From assembly GCF_020529025.1 (NCBI RefSeq), contig NZ_JACNMM010000002.1:434001-498000 (forward strand): DNA of 64,000 nt. The letters are read 5' to 3'. Below, piece after piece: positions 56,087 through 64,000 of this stretch. Under the pieces are notes generated by a model. It was not told the DNA's origin. It was given only the letters and a program-made list of their open reading frames with translations, and did no database searches. How positions within the stretch are numbered: the stretch's first letter is position 1; the number at the start of each line of letters is the position of its first letter. The translations under genes were made by a program, and so were the position numbers. The stretch comes from Oceaniglobus trochenteri. GTDB taxonomy: Bacteria; Pseudomonadota; Alphaproteobacteria; Rhodobacterales; Rhodobacteraceae.

Positions 56087-57175
56087 ATGACACCCCAAGA
56101 CCACCGGTTCCCCTGCGATTCCTGCGGATCGGACATGCGCTTTGATCCGGGGCAGGACAAGATGATCTGCGATCATTGCGGCAACGAAACGCCCCTGGGC
56201 GGGAGCCGACCGGCCATCGCCCCGATCCGCGAGCTGGATTTCCGCGCCGCCATCGAGGCGCGCCTGCCCGAGGCCGAGATCGAGACCACCCGCGTGACCC
56301 AGTGCCCCAACTGCGGCGCCGAGGTGGAACTGGGCGCCGACACCCATGCCACGGAATGCCCCTTCTGTGCCACGCCCGTCGTCACCGATACCGGCGATCA
56401 CCGCCACATCAAGCCGCGCGCCGTCATGCCCTTCGTGCTGGCCGAACCCGAGGCCCGCGCCGCCATGACCGACTGGCTGGGCAGTTTGTGGTTCGCCCCC
56501 GGCGGGTTGTCGGAATATGCCCGCAAGGGGCGCAGGATGCAGGGCATCTACGTTCCCTTCTGGACCTTCGATGCCGATACCAAAAGCGCCTATCGGGGCG
56601 AACGCGGCACCGTATATTACGAAAGCCGCACGGTGATGCGCGACGGCAAGCGCCAGACCGTGCAGGTGCAGAAGGTCCGCTGGACGCCCCGCTCGGGGCG
56701 GGTGGCGCGGTTCTTCGACGATGTGCTGGTGCTGGCCTCGCGGTCGCTGCCCAAGCGGTTCACCGATGCCCTGCAACCCTGGGATCTGTCGGCGCTGGTG
56801 CCCTATGCCCCCGAGTACCTGGCCGGATTTCGCGCCGAGGGCTACCAGGTGCAGCTTGAGGAAGGATTCACCGAGGCCCGTGCCCATATGGACCGGGTGA
56901 TCGAACGCGACGTGCGTTTTGACATCGGCGGCGACCGCCAGCGCATTCACGGGATCGAGACGCAGATCGCCGATGTCACCTTCAAGCATATCCTGCTGCC
57001 GGTCTGGCTGGCGGCCTACAAGTACAACGGCAAGACCTACCGCTTCGTGGTGAACGGGCAAAGCGGGCGGGTGCAGGGCGAACGACCCTATTCCACCATC
57101 AAGATCGCGCTGGCCGTGATAGCCGGGCTGATCCTTGCCGGCATTGTAGGCTTCATCTATGCGCAGAACGGCTGA
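56087..57175 (+). CDS. zinc-ribbon membrane protein (TFIIB-type ribbon)
   Basis: 362 residues. Two zinc ribbons: C-D-S-C ... C-D-H-C (about 10-30) and C-P-N-C ... C-P-F-C (about 68-90). A middle domain (about 115-335) follows and one C-terminal membrane helix (about 340-360). Similar proteins (Bacillus YdjG) occur beside SPFH/YdjI-like proteins, matching the gene two places upstream. Function unknown; probably a membrane-tethered scaffold with the SPFH protein. Confidence 0.78.
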   Translation: MTPQDHRFPCDSCGSDMRFDPGQDKMICDHCGNETPLGGSRPAIAPIRELDFRAAIEARLPEAEIETTRVTQCPNCGAEVELGADTHATECPFCATPVVTDTGDHRHIKPRAVMPFVLAEPEARAAMTDWLGSLWFAPGGLSEYARKGRRMQGIYVPFWTFDADTKSAYRGERGTVYYESRTVMRDGKRQTVQVQKVRWTPRSGRVARFFDDVLVLASRSLPKRFTDALQPWDLSALVPYAPEYLAGFRAEGYQVQLEEGFTEARAHMDRVIERDVRFDIGGDRQRIHGIETQIADVTFKHILLPVWLAAYKYNGKTYRFVVNGQSGRVQGERPYSTIKIALAVIAGLILAGIVGFIYAQNG

Positions 57176-57241
57176 GTTGATGGTGGATCGCCGGGCCCGT
57201 TAGCGGTAACAAGGCCGAAATCGGATTATGGAGAATCGGGA

Positions 57242-58159
57242 ATGATCCTGTGTTGTGGTGAATCGCTGATCGACATGCTGCCCCGCACCAGCAGCGCGGG
57301 CGAGCCTGCCTTCGCGCCCCATGCGGGCGGTTCGGTGTTCAACACCGCCATCGCTCTGGGGCGGCTGGGGCGGGAGGTCGGGTTTTTCTCGGGTCTGTCG
57401 GACGATCTGTTCGGCGAGATGCTGGTTGAAACCCTGGCCGCATCGGGTGTCGATACCGGGCCGGCCCACCGATCGTCGCGCCCGACCACGCTGGCCTTCG
57501 TCAAGTTCGTCGATGGCCATGCGACCTATGCCTTTTACGACGAAAACACCGCCGGGCGGATGCTGACGGCCGAGGATCTGCCACCCCGGGGCGCGGAAAA
57601 GGCGCTGTTTTTCGGGGGGATCAGCCTTGTCGTCGAACCCTGCGGCACGGCCTATGAAACCCTGGCCCAACGCGAATCGCGCGACAAGGTGGTGATGATC
57701 GACCCCAACATCCGCCCCTCGTTCATCGCCGAAGAGGCCGCCTATCGCGCCCGGATCGAACGGATGCTGGCCGCCGCGGATATCGTGAAGCTGTCCGACG
57801 ACGATCTGCACTGGCTGGAGGGGTCGGGCGATCTGCCTGCCCTGGCCGCCGGGTTGCTGAAGAAGGGGCCATCGCTGGTCTGCATCACCGAGGGCGCGAA
57901 GGGGGCTACCGGTTACACCGCATCGGGGGCCACTTTCGTGCCATCTCGCAGTGTCGAGGTGGTGGATACCGTGGGTGCCGGCGATACCTTCAACGCCGGT
58001 GTCCTGGCCGCCCTGGACGAGGCGGGCGCGCTGGACAAGCGGGGCGTGCGCGACCTGCCCGAGGACCTGGTGCGCCAGGCGCTTGACCTCGGGGTGCGCG
58101 CCGCCGCCGTCACCGTGGGGCGTGCCGGTGCGAACCCGCCGCGCCGCAACGAACTGTGA
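57242..58159 (+). CDS. PfkB family sugar kinase (fructokinase-like)
   Basis: 305 residues. N-terminal G-G-S-V-F-N-T-A motif near 30 and C-terminal D-T-V-G-A-G-D-T-F (catalytic Asp and anion hole, about 240-248). The sequence is closest in my reading to fructokinases; ketodeoxygluconate kinase is another option. Its stop overlaps dtd (GTGA), an unexplained but firm coupling. Confidence 0.87.
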   Translation: MILCCGESLIDMLPRTSSAGEPAFAPHAGGSVFNTAIALGRLGREVGFFSGLSDDLFGEMLVETLAASGVDTGPAHRSSRPTTLAFVKFVDGHATYAFYDENTAGRMLTAEDLPPRGAEKALFFGGISLVVEPCGTAYETLAQRESRDKVVMIDPNIRPSFIAEEAAYRARIERMLAAADIVKLSDDDLHWLEGSGDLPALAAGLLKKGPSLVCITEGAKGATGYTASGATFVPSRSVEVVDTVGAGDTFNAGVLAALDEAGALDKRGVRDLPEDLVRQALDLGVRAAAVTVGRAGANPPRRNEL

Positions 58160-58593
58160 GGGCGCTGCTGCAAAGGGTCAGCCGGGCCGATGTTTCGGTC
58201 GAGGGGGCGGTGCTGGGTGAAATCGGCTCCGGCCTGCTGATCCTGGTCTGCGCCATGCAGGGCGATTCCAGCGACCAGGCCGAACGGCTGGCCGCCAAGG
58301 TTGCCAAGCTGCGGATCTTCAAGGATGAAGCCGGGCGCATGAACCGTTCGTTAAGCGATGTGGCCGGGTCGGCCCTGATCGTTTCGCAATTCACCCTGGC
58401 CGCCGACACGTCGCGCGGGAACCGCCCCGGGTTTTCATCCGCCGCGCCGCCCGATGAGGGCAAGGCCCTGTACGAGGAATTCGCCGCTGCTGTTCAGGCC
58501 CTGGGCATTCCCGTTGCCACGGGGCGCTTCGGGGCCGACATGCAGGTGAGCCTGGTGAATGACGGGCCGGTGACGATCTGGGTCGAAGCCTGA
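58156..58593 (+). CDS. dtd: D-aminoacyl-tRNA deacylase
   Basis: 145 residues with a GTG start overlapping the kinase stop. It removes D-amino acids (and glycine from mischarged tRNA-Ala). S-Q-F-T-L-A-A-D (near 77) and the N-D-G-P-V-T Gly-cisPro motif near the C-terminus are the catalytic signatures. Full length. Confidence 0.94.
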   Translation: MRALLQRVSRADVSVEGAVLGEIGSGLLILVCAMQGDSSDQAERLAAKVAKLRIFKDEAGRMNRSLSDVAGSALIVSQFTLAADTSRGNRPGFSSAAPPDEGKALYEEFAAAVQALGIPVATGRFGADMQVSLVNDGPVTIWVEA

Positions 58594-58793
58594 ATTCCGC
58601 GCCGCGATTCACCGCCTGTTTACCCTGACGCCGTAGAACGGGGCTGCCCGGAAAATCCGGGGATGACCCGCCCGGAACCCGGCGCGGGGGCGGCCCGGCG
58701 GGGGAATGCCCGCAGGCACCGCCCGTTCAGCAAACGCGCCCACCCGCTCGAACTGCGGGGGGCGCGACAGCCTTGCCGGCGATGGTCAGGGCG

Positions 58794-59354
58794 TCAAAGG
58801 CCGTTCTGCGCGATGGTGCGGGCAAGGCCGGTGATGGCCTGCCCCTGGGCCGCCGCGATGGCCCTTGCGTTGCCCGCCACATAGGGCACGGCGATGTCGA
58901 ACCGCCCCGCCACGTCGCGCCGCGCGCCGGTGGGGAAGGAAACGAAATACTGCCCCGCGATCCGGTAATTGCCATCGGCCTGGGCCAGCGCCTTTGAAAA
59001 TCGCACCTCAAGCCGGGCATCGGGCGTGTCGCTCAGCGGCCAAGGCTCGGCGGCGACCTTGGCGCGCGTCAGGGTCGACAGGGCATCGGCCAGCCCCTGT
59101 GTCATGCCGCGGGTCGGATCATCGGCCCAAAGCAGGTTCTTGTCGGTCAGAAGCTCGCCGTTCACCCCTTCCAGTGTGATCGTCTCAAGCGAGGCATACA
59201 GCGGCAGGTTCACCTCGCGCACCTCGACCGTGCCGACCCGCACCGCGATCTTTTCGTCGGCCGTGACCGAGGGCACCGCATAGCGCAAGGTTGGCGTATT
59301 GGCGCAGGCCCCGAGGGCGACAAGGGCAAGGGCGGCAAGGGGAAGGATTTTCAT
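58794..59354 (-). CDS. pqiC: PqiC-like ABC-transport auxiliary lipoprotein
   Basis: 186 residues. Lipobox L-G-A-C (Cys17) and an ABC_trans_aux domain (about 20-180). In E. coli PqiC forms an outer-membrane-anchored ring that docks PqiB. ATG 59354 lies 1 base after the pqiB stop. Last gene of the pqi operon; the 200 bases beyond (58594-58793) hold no gene. Confidence 0.87.
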   Translation of the reverse strand: MKILPLAALALVALGACANTPTLRYAVPSVTADEKIAVRVGTVEVREVNLPLYASLETITLEGVNGELLTDKNLLWADDPTRGMTQGLADALSTLTRAKVAAEPWPLSDTPDARLEVRFSKALAQADGNYRIAGQYFVSFPTGARRDVAGRFDIAVPYVAGNARAIAAAQGQAITGLARTIAQNGL

Positions 59355-59355
59355 A

Positions 59356-62300
59356 TCAACGTCCAAACAACAGGGAATTCGGGCTACGCTCGATCGCGCG
59401 GGCCAGGGAACTGACGGATTTGGCGGCATCGCGGATGTCGCGCAGGGCGGATTTCGCTTCGCTGCCCAGCTGGCCGTTGGCATCATAGCCTCCGACAACG
59501 CCTTCGGCTTCGGCCAGCAGGCGGTTCATCCGGTTCAGCAGCGCCGGAAGATCGTTGCTGGCATCGGCCACGGCTGTCGCGGCCTGCTGGGTTGCGGCCA
59601 GGGTGGCATTGGCGTTTTCGATCAGCCCGCCCTCGCGCATGTCGGCCAGCACGCCTTCGATCTGGGCCAGGGCATCGTTCAGCGCCGCGGGCACCGCCTG
59701 GGTATCGGACGACGCGATCAGGGTATTGGCGCTGTCGATCAGCTTGCCCGCCTTGTCGGCCAGATCCTCCAGCGGGATTTCCCCCGCCGAGGCCACCAGT
59801 TTCTCGATCTCGGCCGCGATGGTATCGGCCCGCGCGGTCAGGCGCGGCAGATCGGTGGCGGCGGCGTCCAGGCTGGTCACGGCGCTGCGGGCCGATTCCA
59901 GCACCGGCAGAAGCGCCTCGGTGATCCGGCTGACGGCATTGCTGGCCTGGTCAAGCGTGGCATCGGCGCTGTCGATCACGCCGCTGGCGCGCAGGTCGGC
60001 CAGGGTATCGCGGGCCGTTTCGACGGCGGCGCCGAGCTGCACCGGCAGCGATTTGGTGGCCGGATCGTTCAGGATCGCGTTGGCGCTGACGATCACCCCG
60101 GTGGCCTGCGTCACCAGTTCATCCAGCGGCAGCGCATTGGCGGTCACCATCAGGCCACGGGCATCGGCGGCCACGCCTTCCAGTTCGGTGATCAGCGACG
60201 GCACGCCTTCCAGCGAGGTGTTGACCCCGCCCAGCGTGCTGCGCGCGGCGTCGATCACCGGCAGAACCGCCTCGGTCACGCGGTTGACGGCACTCTGGGC
60301 CGAGCTGAGCGTCGTGCCCACCTGCCCCACCACGCCGCTTTCGCGCAGATCGGCGATGATGCCACCCGCCTCGGCGACGGTGGCGCGCAGATCGGCCGGA
60401 AGCGCCTTGACCTCGGGGTCGTTCAGGATGGCGTTGGCGCTGACGATGACGGCGCTGGCCTGGCTGACCAGGTCTTCCAGCGGCAGGGCATTGGCCGAAA
60501 CCATCAGCTGCTGCGCGCTGGTCGCCACGCCCTCAAGCTCGGTGATCAGCGTCGGCAGCCCCTCAAGCGAGGCGTTGACGCCGTCCACCGTGCTGCGGGC
60601 CGCCTCGATCACCGGCAGAACCGCCTCGGTCACGCGGTTCACCGCGCTTTCGGCGCTGGTCAGGGTGCTGCCCACCTGGTCGACGATCCCGCTGGAGCGC
60701 AGATCGGCGATCACGCCGCGGGCCTCGTCCACAGTGGCGCGCAGGGTTTCGGGCAGGGCCTTGGTGGCCGGGTCTTCCAGCAGGGTATCCGCACTGGCCA
60801 GGATCGTCGTGGCCTGCGACAGCAGCGCCTCAAGCGGCAGGGCATTGGCCGTGGTCATCAGCGTGTCGGCGCTGCGCGCCACCACCTGGAGTTCGGCAAT
60901 CAGTTCATCCACATCGGCCACGGCAAAGGTCACGGCATCGGCGGCCTTCTGTGCCGATTCCAGCGCGGCGACCAGCGAATTGACGGCGCCCGCATCGCGG
61001 ACTTCCTGCAACAGCGTCTCAAGCGAGGCAACGCTGCCCTGCAGGGTCGCCATCACATCCGCGGCCTGCACCGGCAAACCCTGAACCTGATCCGACCCCA
61101 CAAGGGTTCGGATGTCGGCGATCAGGCCCATCACCTCGGCCGGGGTGCCGGTGGTGCCTTCGTCGTTCAACAGGCGGTTGACGCTGTCCATCACGTTGAT
61201 GGCGGACCCCAGCAGTTCCTCGATGGGCAATTCGTTGATCCGGTTGAACACGCCCTCGGCGGTGTCGGAAAAGTCCGACAGGTTGGCCGGGATCGACGGG
61301 ATGATCGGATAGGGTTCGCCGTCGCGGTCGATGCTGCCGGGAAGCTGTGGCCCGATGGCGTTGGGGATCAGAAGCGAGACTTTCAGCCCGCCGGTCAGGA
61401 TCGAGGCGTTCTGAAGCTGCGCGCGCATGCCGCGCGATACCGCGTCGTCCAGGAAATCCAGCGCCTGTTCCGGGGTGGCATTGGCCGAAAGGCCCATCTT
61501 CACCAGCTTGAGCGAAAGCGTCGCCAGAAGCCGCACCGACCGGTCGCCGAAGCGGTCTTCGTCGACAAGGCCGGTGATGGCCGTCACGGTGCCGATCTTG
61601 ATGCCCTGAAATTCCACGGCCGCGCCCGCCGCCAGGCCACTGACCGACCCTTCGAAGATCACGGCCATGTCCAGGGTCGGGCCTTCGTCGCCATCGGTGA
61701 ACACGCTGTTGCGGGCGGTTTCCTCGTCCCCGAACAGTTGGAAGGTCTGGCCGGGTTCGACCGCTTCGCCGCCCGACACGATGGTGTCGAAGGCAACGCC
61801 GCCCGACACCAGCGAAGCCAGCGAAGATACGTCAAGCTGGGCGCCCTGCGCCCCGAACGAGAAGGTGAAACCCGAGGTGTCCCAGAACCGGGTCGACGTG
61901 GTGATCAGCCGGTCCTCGGGCGAGCGGATGAAGCCATCGGCCATGACCGAGACGCCATCGTCGGACAGCCGCAGGTTGGCCACCTGCCCCACCTCGATCC
62001 CGCGATAGAGGATCGGTGTCCCCTCGCTCAGCCCCTCGATGCTGTTGGACCGCAGCGTGATCGGGATGCCCTTCTGCCCCGAGCGCACCAGCGGCGGGCG
62101 CTCCAGCCCCTTGAACCGGTGTTCGGCACCAGTGATTTCGCTGTCCCAGCTGCCTTCGATGTAGACGCCCGACAAAACCGTATCGAGGCCGGACACACCG
62201 CGCGCCGAAACCTCGGGGCGGACCACCCAGAATTGCGCGCTGTCGTCGATATAGGGGGCGATATCCTTGTGGACGCGCACCGCGATCACGACATCGGCCA

Positions 62301-62565
62301 GTTCATCGGAAAACCGCACCTCTTCGACGACACCCACCGTCACCTCGCGGTAGCGCAGTTCGGTTTCGTCGATCTTGACGCCCGATGCGCTTTCGAAGGC
62401 GATCTCGATCAGCGGACCGCGATCGTTGTAGGCGTTGAACACGACCCAGAGCGACACGGCAAGCGCGCCGAAGGGAACCAGCCAGACCAGCGAAAAGCGG
62501 TCCCGCAGGGATTTGCGGGCCGGGGCGACATGGGGCTCGGCTGCGGAATCGTTGGAATGTGTCAA
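59356..62565 (-). CDS. pqiB: PqiB-like MCE protein with greatly extended helical repeat region
   Basis: 1069 residues from a TTG start (62565) with GGAGG 10 bases before it and a TTGA overlap with pqiA2; ATG 62592 lacks a ribosome site. One membrane helix (about 25-45), three MCE domains (about 50-105, 160-215, 290-345) and a long helical part. Residues 575 to about 1040 consist of four 118-residue repeats beginning A-L-P-L-E. E. coli PqiB has about 546 residues, so this syringe-like lipid channel should have a much longer needle. Moves lipids between the membranes. Confidence 0.9.
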   Translation of the reverse strand: MTHSNDSAAEPHVAPARKSLRDRFSLVWLVPFGALAVSLWVVFNAYNDRGPLIEIAFESASGVKIDETELRYREVTVGVVEEVRFSDELADVVIAVRVHKDIAPYIDDSAQFWVVRPEVSARGVSGLDTVLSGVYIEGSWDSEITGAEHRFKGLERPPLVRSGQKGIPITLRSNSIEGLSEGTPILYRGIEVGQVANLRLSDDGVSVMADGFIRSPEDRLITTSTRFWDTSGFTFSFGAQGAQLDVSSLASLVSGGVAFDTIVSGGEAVEPGQTFQLFGDEETARNSVFTDGDEGPTLDMAVIFEGSVSGLAAGAAVEFQGIKIGTVTAITGLVDEDRFGDRSVRLLATLSLKLVKMGLSANATPEQALDFLDDAVSRGMRAQLQNASILTGGLKVSLLIPNAIGPQLPGSIDRDGEPYPIIPSIPANLSDFSDTAEGVFNRINELPIEELLGSAINVMDSVNRLLNDEGTTGTPAEVMGLIADIRTLVGSDQVQGLPVQAADVMATLQGSVASLETLLQEVRDAGAVNSLVAALESAQKAADAVTFAVADVDELIAELQVVARSADTLMTTANALPLEALLSQATTILASADTLLEDPATKALPETLRATVDEARGVIADLRSSGIVDQVGSTLTSAESAVNRVTEAVLPVIEAARSTVDGVNASLEGLPTLITELEGVATSAQQLMVSANALPLEDLVSQASAVIVSANAILNDPEVKALPADLRATVAEAGGIIADLRESGVVGQVGTTLSSAQSAVNRVTEAVLPVIDAARSTLGGVNTSLEGVPSLITELEGVAADARGLMVTANALPLDELVTQATGVIVSANAILNDPATKSLPVQLGAAVETARDTLADLRASGVIDSADATLDQASNAVSRITEALLPVLESARSAVTSLDAAATDLPRLTARADTIAAEIEKLVASAGEIPLEDLADKAGKLIDSANTLIASSDTQAVPAALNDALAQIEGVLADMREGGLIENANATLAATQQAATAVADASNDLPALLNRMNRLLAEAEGVVGGYDANGQLGSEAKSALRDIRDAAKSVSSLARAIERSPNSLLFGR
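59450..60843 (-). repeat. four tandem 354-bp coding repeats in pqiB
   Basis: Repeat units start at 60843, 60489, 60135 and 59781 (minus strand), each 118 codons, with the same length to the residue. Units 1 and 2 are most alike (sharing for example S-A-V-N-R-V-T-E-A-V-L-P-V-I); units 3 and 4 are progressively diverged. Confidence 0.85.
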
Positions 62566-63188
62566 GCGGTCGTATCCTCCGGGAAGTCCCAAATCATGCG
62601 CGGATCGAAACTCAGTGCCGACATCATCGTGAAGATGACCGACAGCGCAAACGTGATGGCAGCGGGCCCCGGATTGATCGAGGCCACGGAGCTAAGCTGG
62701 ACCAGCGAACTGAGGATCGCCACCACAAAGACGTCGATCATCGACCAACGGCCAATGAATTCGACAAATTCATAAAGTTTGTGGCGCGCATGCGACGATA
62801 GCCTGACCTGCCGCCGCAGGCTGAGCGCCAGGTATCCGATGGCGATGAACTTGCCGATCGGAATAACCACCGAAGCGATGATGATGATGGCCGCGATCCC
62901 GTAGCTGCCGTGATGGGCAATCTCGATGGCGCCCCCCAGGATCGTGCTTTCGTCGGTCATGAACAGGGTGCGGGTGCGCAGCATCGGATAGATGTTTGCC
63001 GGCACGTAACAGATCATTCCGACAAAAAGCCAGGCCCAGACCCGTTGCAGGCTGCGCGTGCGCCGCGACACCAGCGGGCTGCCGCAGCGGCTGCACCTCT
63101 CCTGGCCCATGGGCCAGACGCGGGTGCAGCGCGTGCAGGCCACAAGGCCGCGGTCGCGCGCGGTTTCGATGGGGGCCGCGTGGCTCAC
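62562..63188 (-). CDS. pqiA: PqiA-like membrane protein, second half
   Basis: 208 residues from a GTG start (63188) with AGGAGG 8 bases before it. A zinc ribbon C-T-R-C ... C-S-R-C (about 15-33) precedes four membrane helices with the PqiA segment F-V-G-M-I-C-Y-V-P-A-N. Equivalent to the C-terminal half of E. coli PqiA. Overlaps the first-half gene by GTGA and pqiB by TTGA. The long overlapping ORF reading past 63188 is not coding. Confidence 0.87.
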   Translation of the reverse strand: MSHAAPIETARDRGLVACTRCTRVWPMGQERCSRCGSPLVSRRTRSLQRVWAWLFVGMICYVPANIYPMLRTRTLFMTDESTILGGAIEIAHHGSYGIAAIIIIASVVIPIGKFIAIGYLALSLRRQVRLSSHARHKLYEFVEFIGRWSMIDVFVVAILSSLVQLSSVASINPGPAAITFALSVIFTMMSALSFDPRMIWDFPEDTTA

Positions 63189-63826
63189 TTCCGGGCCTCC
63201 TTGTCCAGTGCCTTCCAGATGGTCCAGCGGCAAAGATACCCGTCCTGCAGGGTGATCACCACAACGAGGGCCGCGAACATCCAGAAGGCCGGGCCGTAAT
63301 CGACCCGCGCCAGATCGGAGATCTTGACCAGCGCCACCGCGACACCGATCACGAAGATTTCGGCCATGGACCAGGGTTTCAACCTTTCGGCCCAGCGAAA
63401 GGCGATGGTCGCCCCGCGCAACGGCGCACGGTCCATGGCCAGCGGCACGAGGACATAGAGCACCAGCCCGGCACGGGCGACAGGGATCAGCACGATCAGC
63501 GCGGCCACCGCGACGGAAAGCGGCAGCATCGGCCCATCGACAAAGGCCAGGGCGGCATCGAAGACCGAACTGGAGTTGCGAAAACCCGAGACCCGCACCT
63601 GGAGAAAGGGAAAGAAGGTGGCGCCGAACATCAGGATCATCATGGTGATGGCCAGGGCGATGACCCTGAGAAAGGCATTCCGGCGCGGCGCGATCAGCAC
63701 CGTGCCGCAACGCAGGCAGGTTGCCCTTTCGCCCGGGCCGGGAGCGACAGCCGAATAGAGCGCATCGCACTGCGGGCATGCGATCAGCTCGGGCTCGGCA
63801 ACAGGGGTCTGCGCGGTATCGGTCAT
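63185..63826 (-). CDS. pqiA: PqiA-like membrane protein, first half
   Basis: 213 residues from ATG 63826. Zinc ribbon C-P-Q-C ... C-L-R-C (about 17-40) and four membrane helices of the PqiA type (F-F-P-F-L near 71). Corresponds to the N-terminal half of E. coli PqiA (417 residues), here a separate gene. First gene of the pqi operon. Confidence 0.87.
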   Translation of the reverse strand: MTDTAQTPVAEPELIACPQCDALYSAVAPGPGERATCLRCGTVLIAPRRNAFLRVIALAITMMILMFGATFFPFLQVRVSGFRNSSSVFDAALAFVDGPMLPLSVAVAALIVLIPVARAGLVLYVLVPLAMDRAPLRGATIAFRWAERLKPWSMAEIFVIGVAVALVKISDLARVDYGPAFWMFAALVVVITLQDGYLCRWTIWKALDKEARK

Positions 63827-64000
63827 GGCACAAGTGTAATCATCAACATGATGTGTACTATCAGGAACATTCGGCAAGGTGCAGTGACGTTTTCGCGAAG
63901 GCCATCACCGCCCGTCTGCCGTGCCATCCTTGTCACGCTTCTGCATGGAAGGCCGGGGGATTCGGGAATGACTTCGTCATTGCGCCGCCTTCGGCGTCGC
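63827..64000. other. window end, no gene supported
   Basis: Upstream region of the pqi operon. ATG 63968 opens a short basic frame running off the window (M-T-S-S-L-R-R-L-R-R-R) that could be a gene start, but nothing else supports it. Confidence 0.3.

Noticed and set aside
59450-60843. CRISPR-like periodicity
   Set aside because: The 354-bp repeats are coding, in frame and without spacer structure; no cas genes anywhere in the window.
59299-62775. 1158-codon open frame on the plus strand opposite pqiB
   Set aside because: Antisense shadow created by high G+C third positions and the repeats; no domain, no ribosome site, while the minus strand encodes clear MCE domains.
63968-64000. Start of another gene at the window end
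   Set aside because: Only 11 codons, arginine-rich, no confirming context.

Overview
The window is a stretch of G+C-rich chromosome from an alphaproteobacterium of the order Rhodobacterales (Rhodobacter, Paracoccus or Roseobacter relatives). The evidence is the gene content: a TCA-cycle cluster (sdhCDAB, mdh, sucC, sucD, sucAB, lpd) interleaved with ethylmalonyl-CoA pathway genes (ccr, ecm, mch, mcl2), plus families typical of the order such as TIGR02186, TIGR02300, HvrA-like H-NS and PlsB. Short overlaps of the ATGA, GTGA, TTGA and TGATG type link many genes.

Layout. Bases 1-7792: the 3' end of a rimI-like acetyltransferase, a purine-nucleoside uptake operon (BMP binding protein, double ATPase, two permeases, purine nucleoside phosphorylase), then a TSUP permease with a TIGR02186 partner. 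Bases 7789-11014, minus strand: a quorum-sensing operon (small conserved ORF, luxR, luxI) followed by a RecD-like helicase, with a TTAA-N7-TTAA (CtrA-type) site in front. Bases 11107-17390: ccr and plsB diverging from ecm, then an H-NS-like gene and a secreted protein. Bases 17350-26120, minus strand: creD, then mcl2, nnrU-like, DUF1737, mch, sdhC, sdhD, sdhA, three small exported proteins and sdhB. Bases 26316-41733: a secreted protein, a TSUP permease, then mdh, a coiled-coil membrane protein, sucC, three small ORFs, sucD, DUF805, sucA, sucB, two small genes and lpd. The sdhC and sucC operons share a paired 10-bp palindrome with identical 21-bp spacing.

Bases 41887-43883: a GntR regulator, a YgjP-like metallopeptidase, a TIGR02300 protein and tRNA-Ala(GGC). 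Bases 44052-48293 are an accessory island beside the tRNA. It holds an AAA ATPase, an Abi (AbiD/AbiF) HEPN protein preceded by a strong promoter and a small structured RNA candidate, several truncated genes including an IS3 remnant, and an Xre-MbcA/RES toxin-antitoxin pair. Bases 48313-57175: tadA, rluB and an envelope/stress cluster (TerC, XpaC, TelA, DUF2927 lipoprotein, SPFH-GYF protein, cytochrome b561, zinc-ribbon protein). This cluster is interrupted by a suspicious poly-G tract. Bases 57242-63826: a PfkB kinase, dtd and a lipid-transport operon (split pqiA, a giant pqiB, pqiC) on the minus strand.

How it works together: acetyl-CoA derived carbon can pass through the ethylmalonyl-CoA pathway (Ccr, Ecm, Mch, Mcl2 here; other steps lie outside) into malate and succinyl-CoA, which the neighbouring TCA enzymes process. 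I see no complete novel system with certainty. The best candidates for undescribed biology are the Abi gene with its RNA-like leader, the paired palindromes of the TCA operons, the GTAATTTT motifs of the ethylmalonyl-CoA genes, a dispersed ~30-bp intergenic repeat, and the 118-residue repeats of PqiB.
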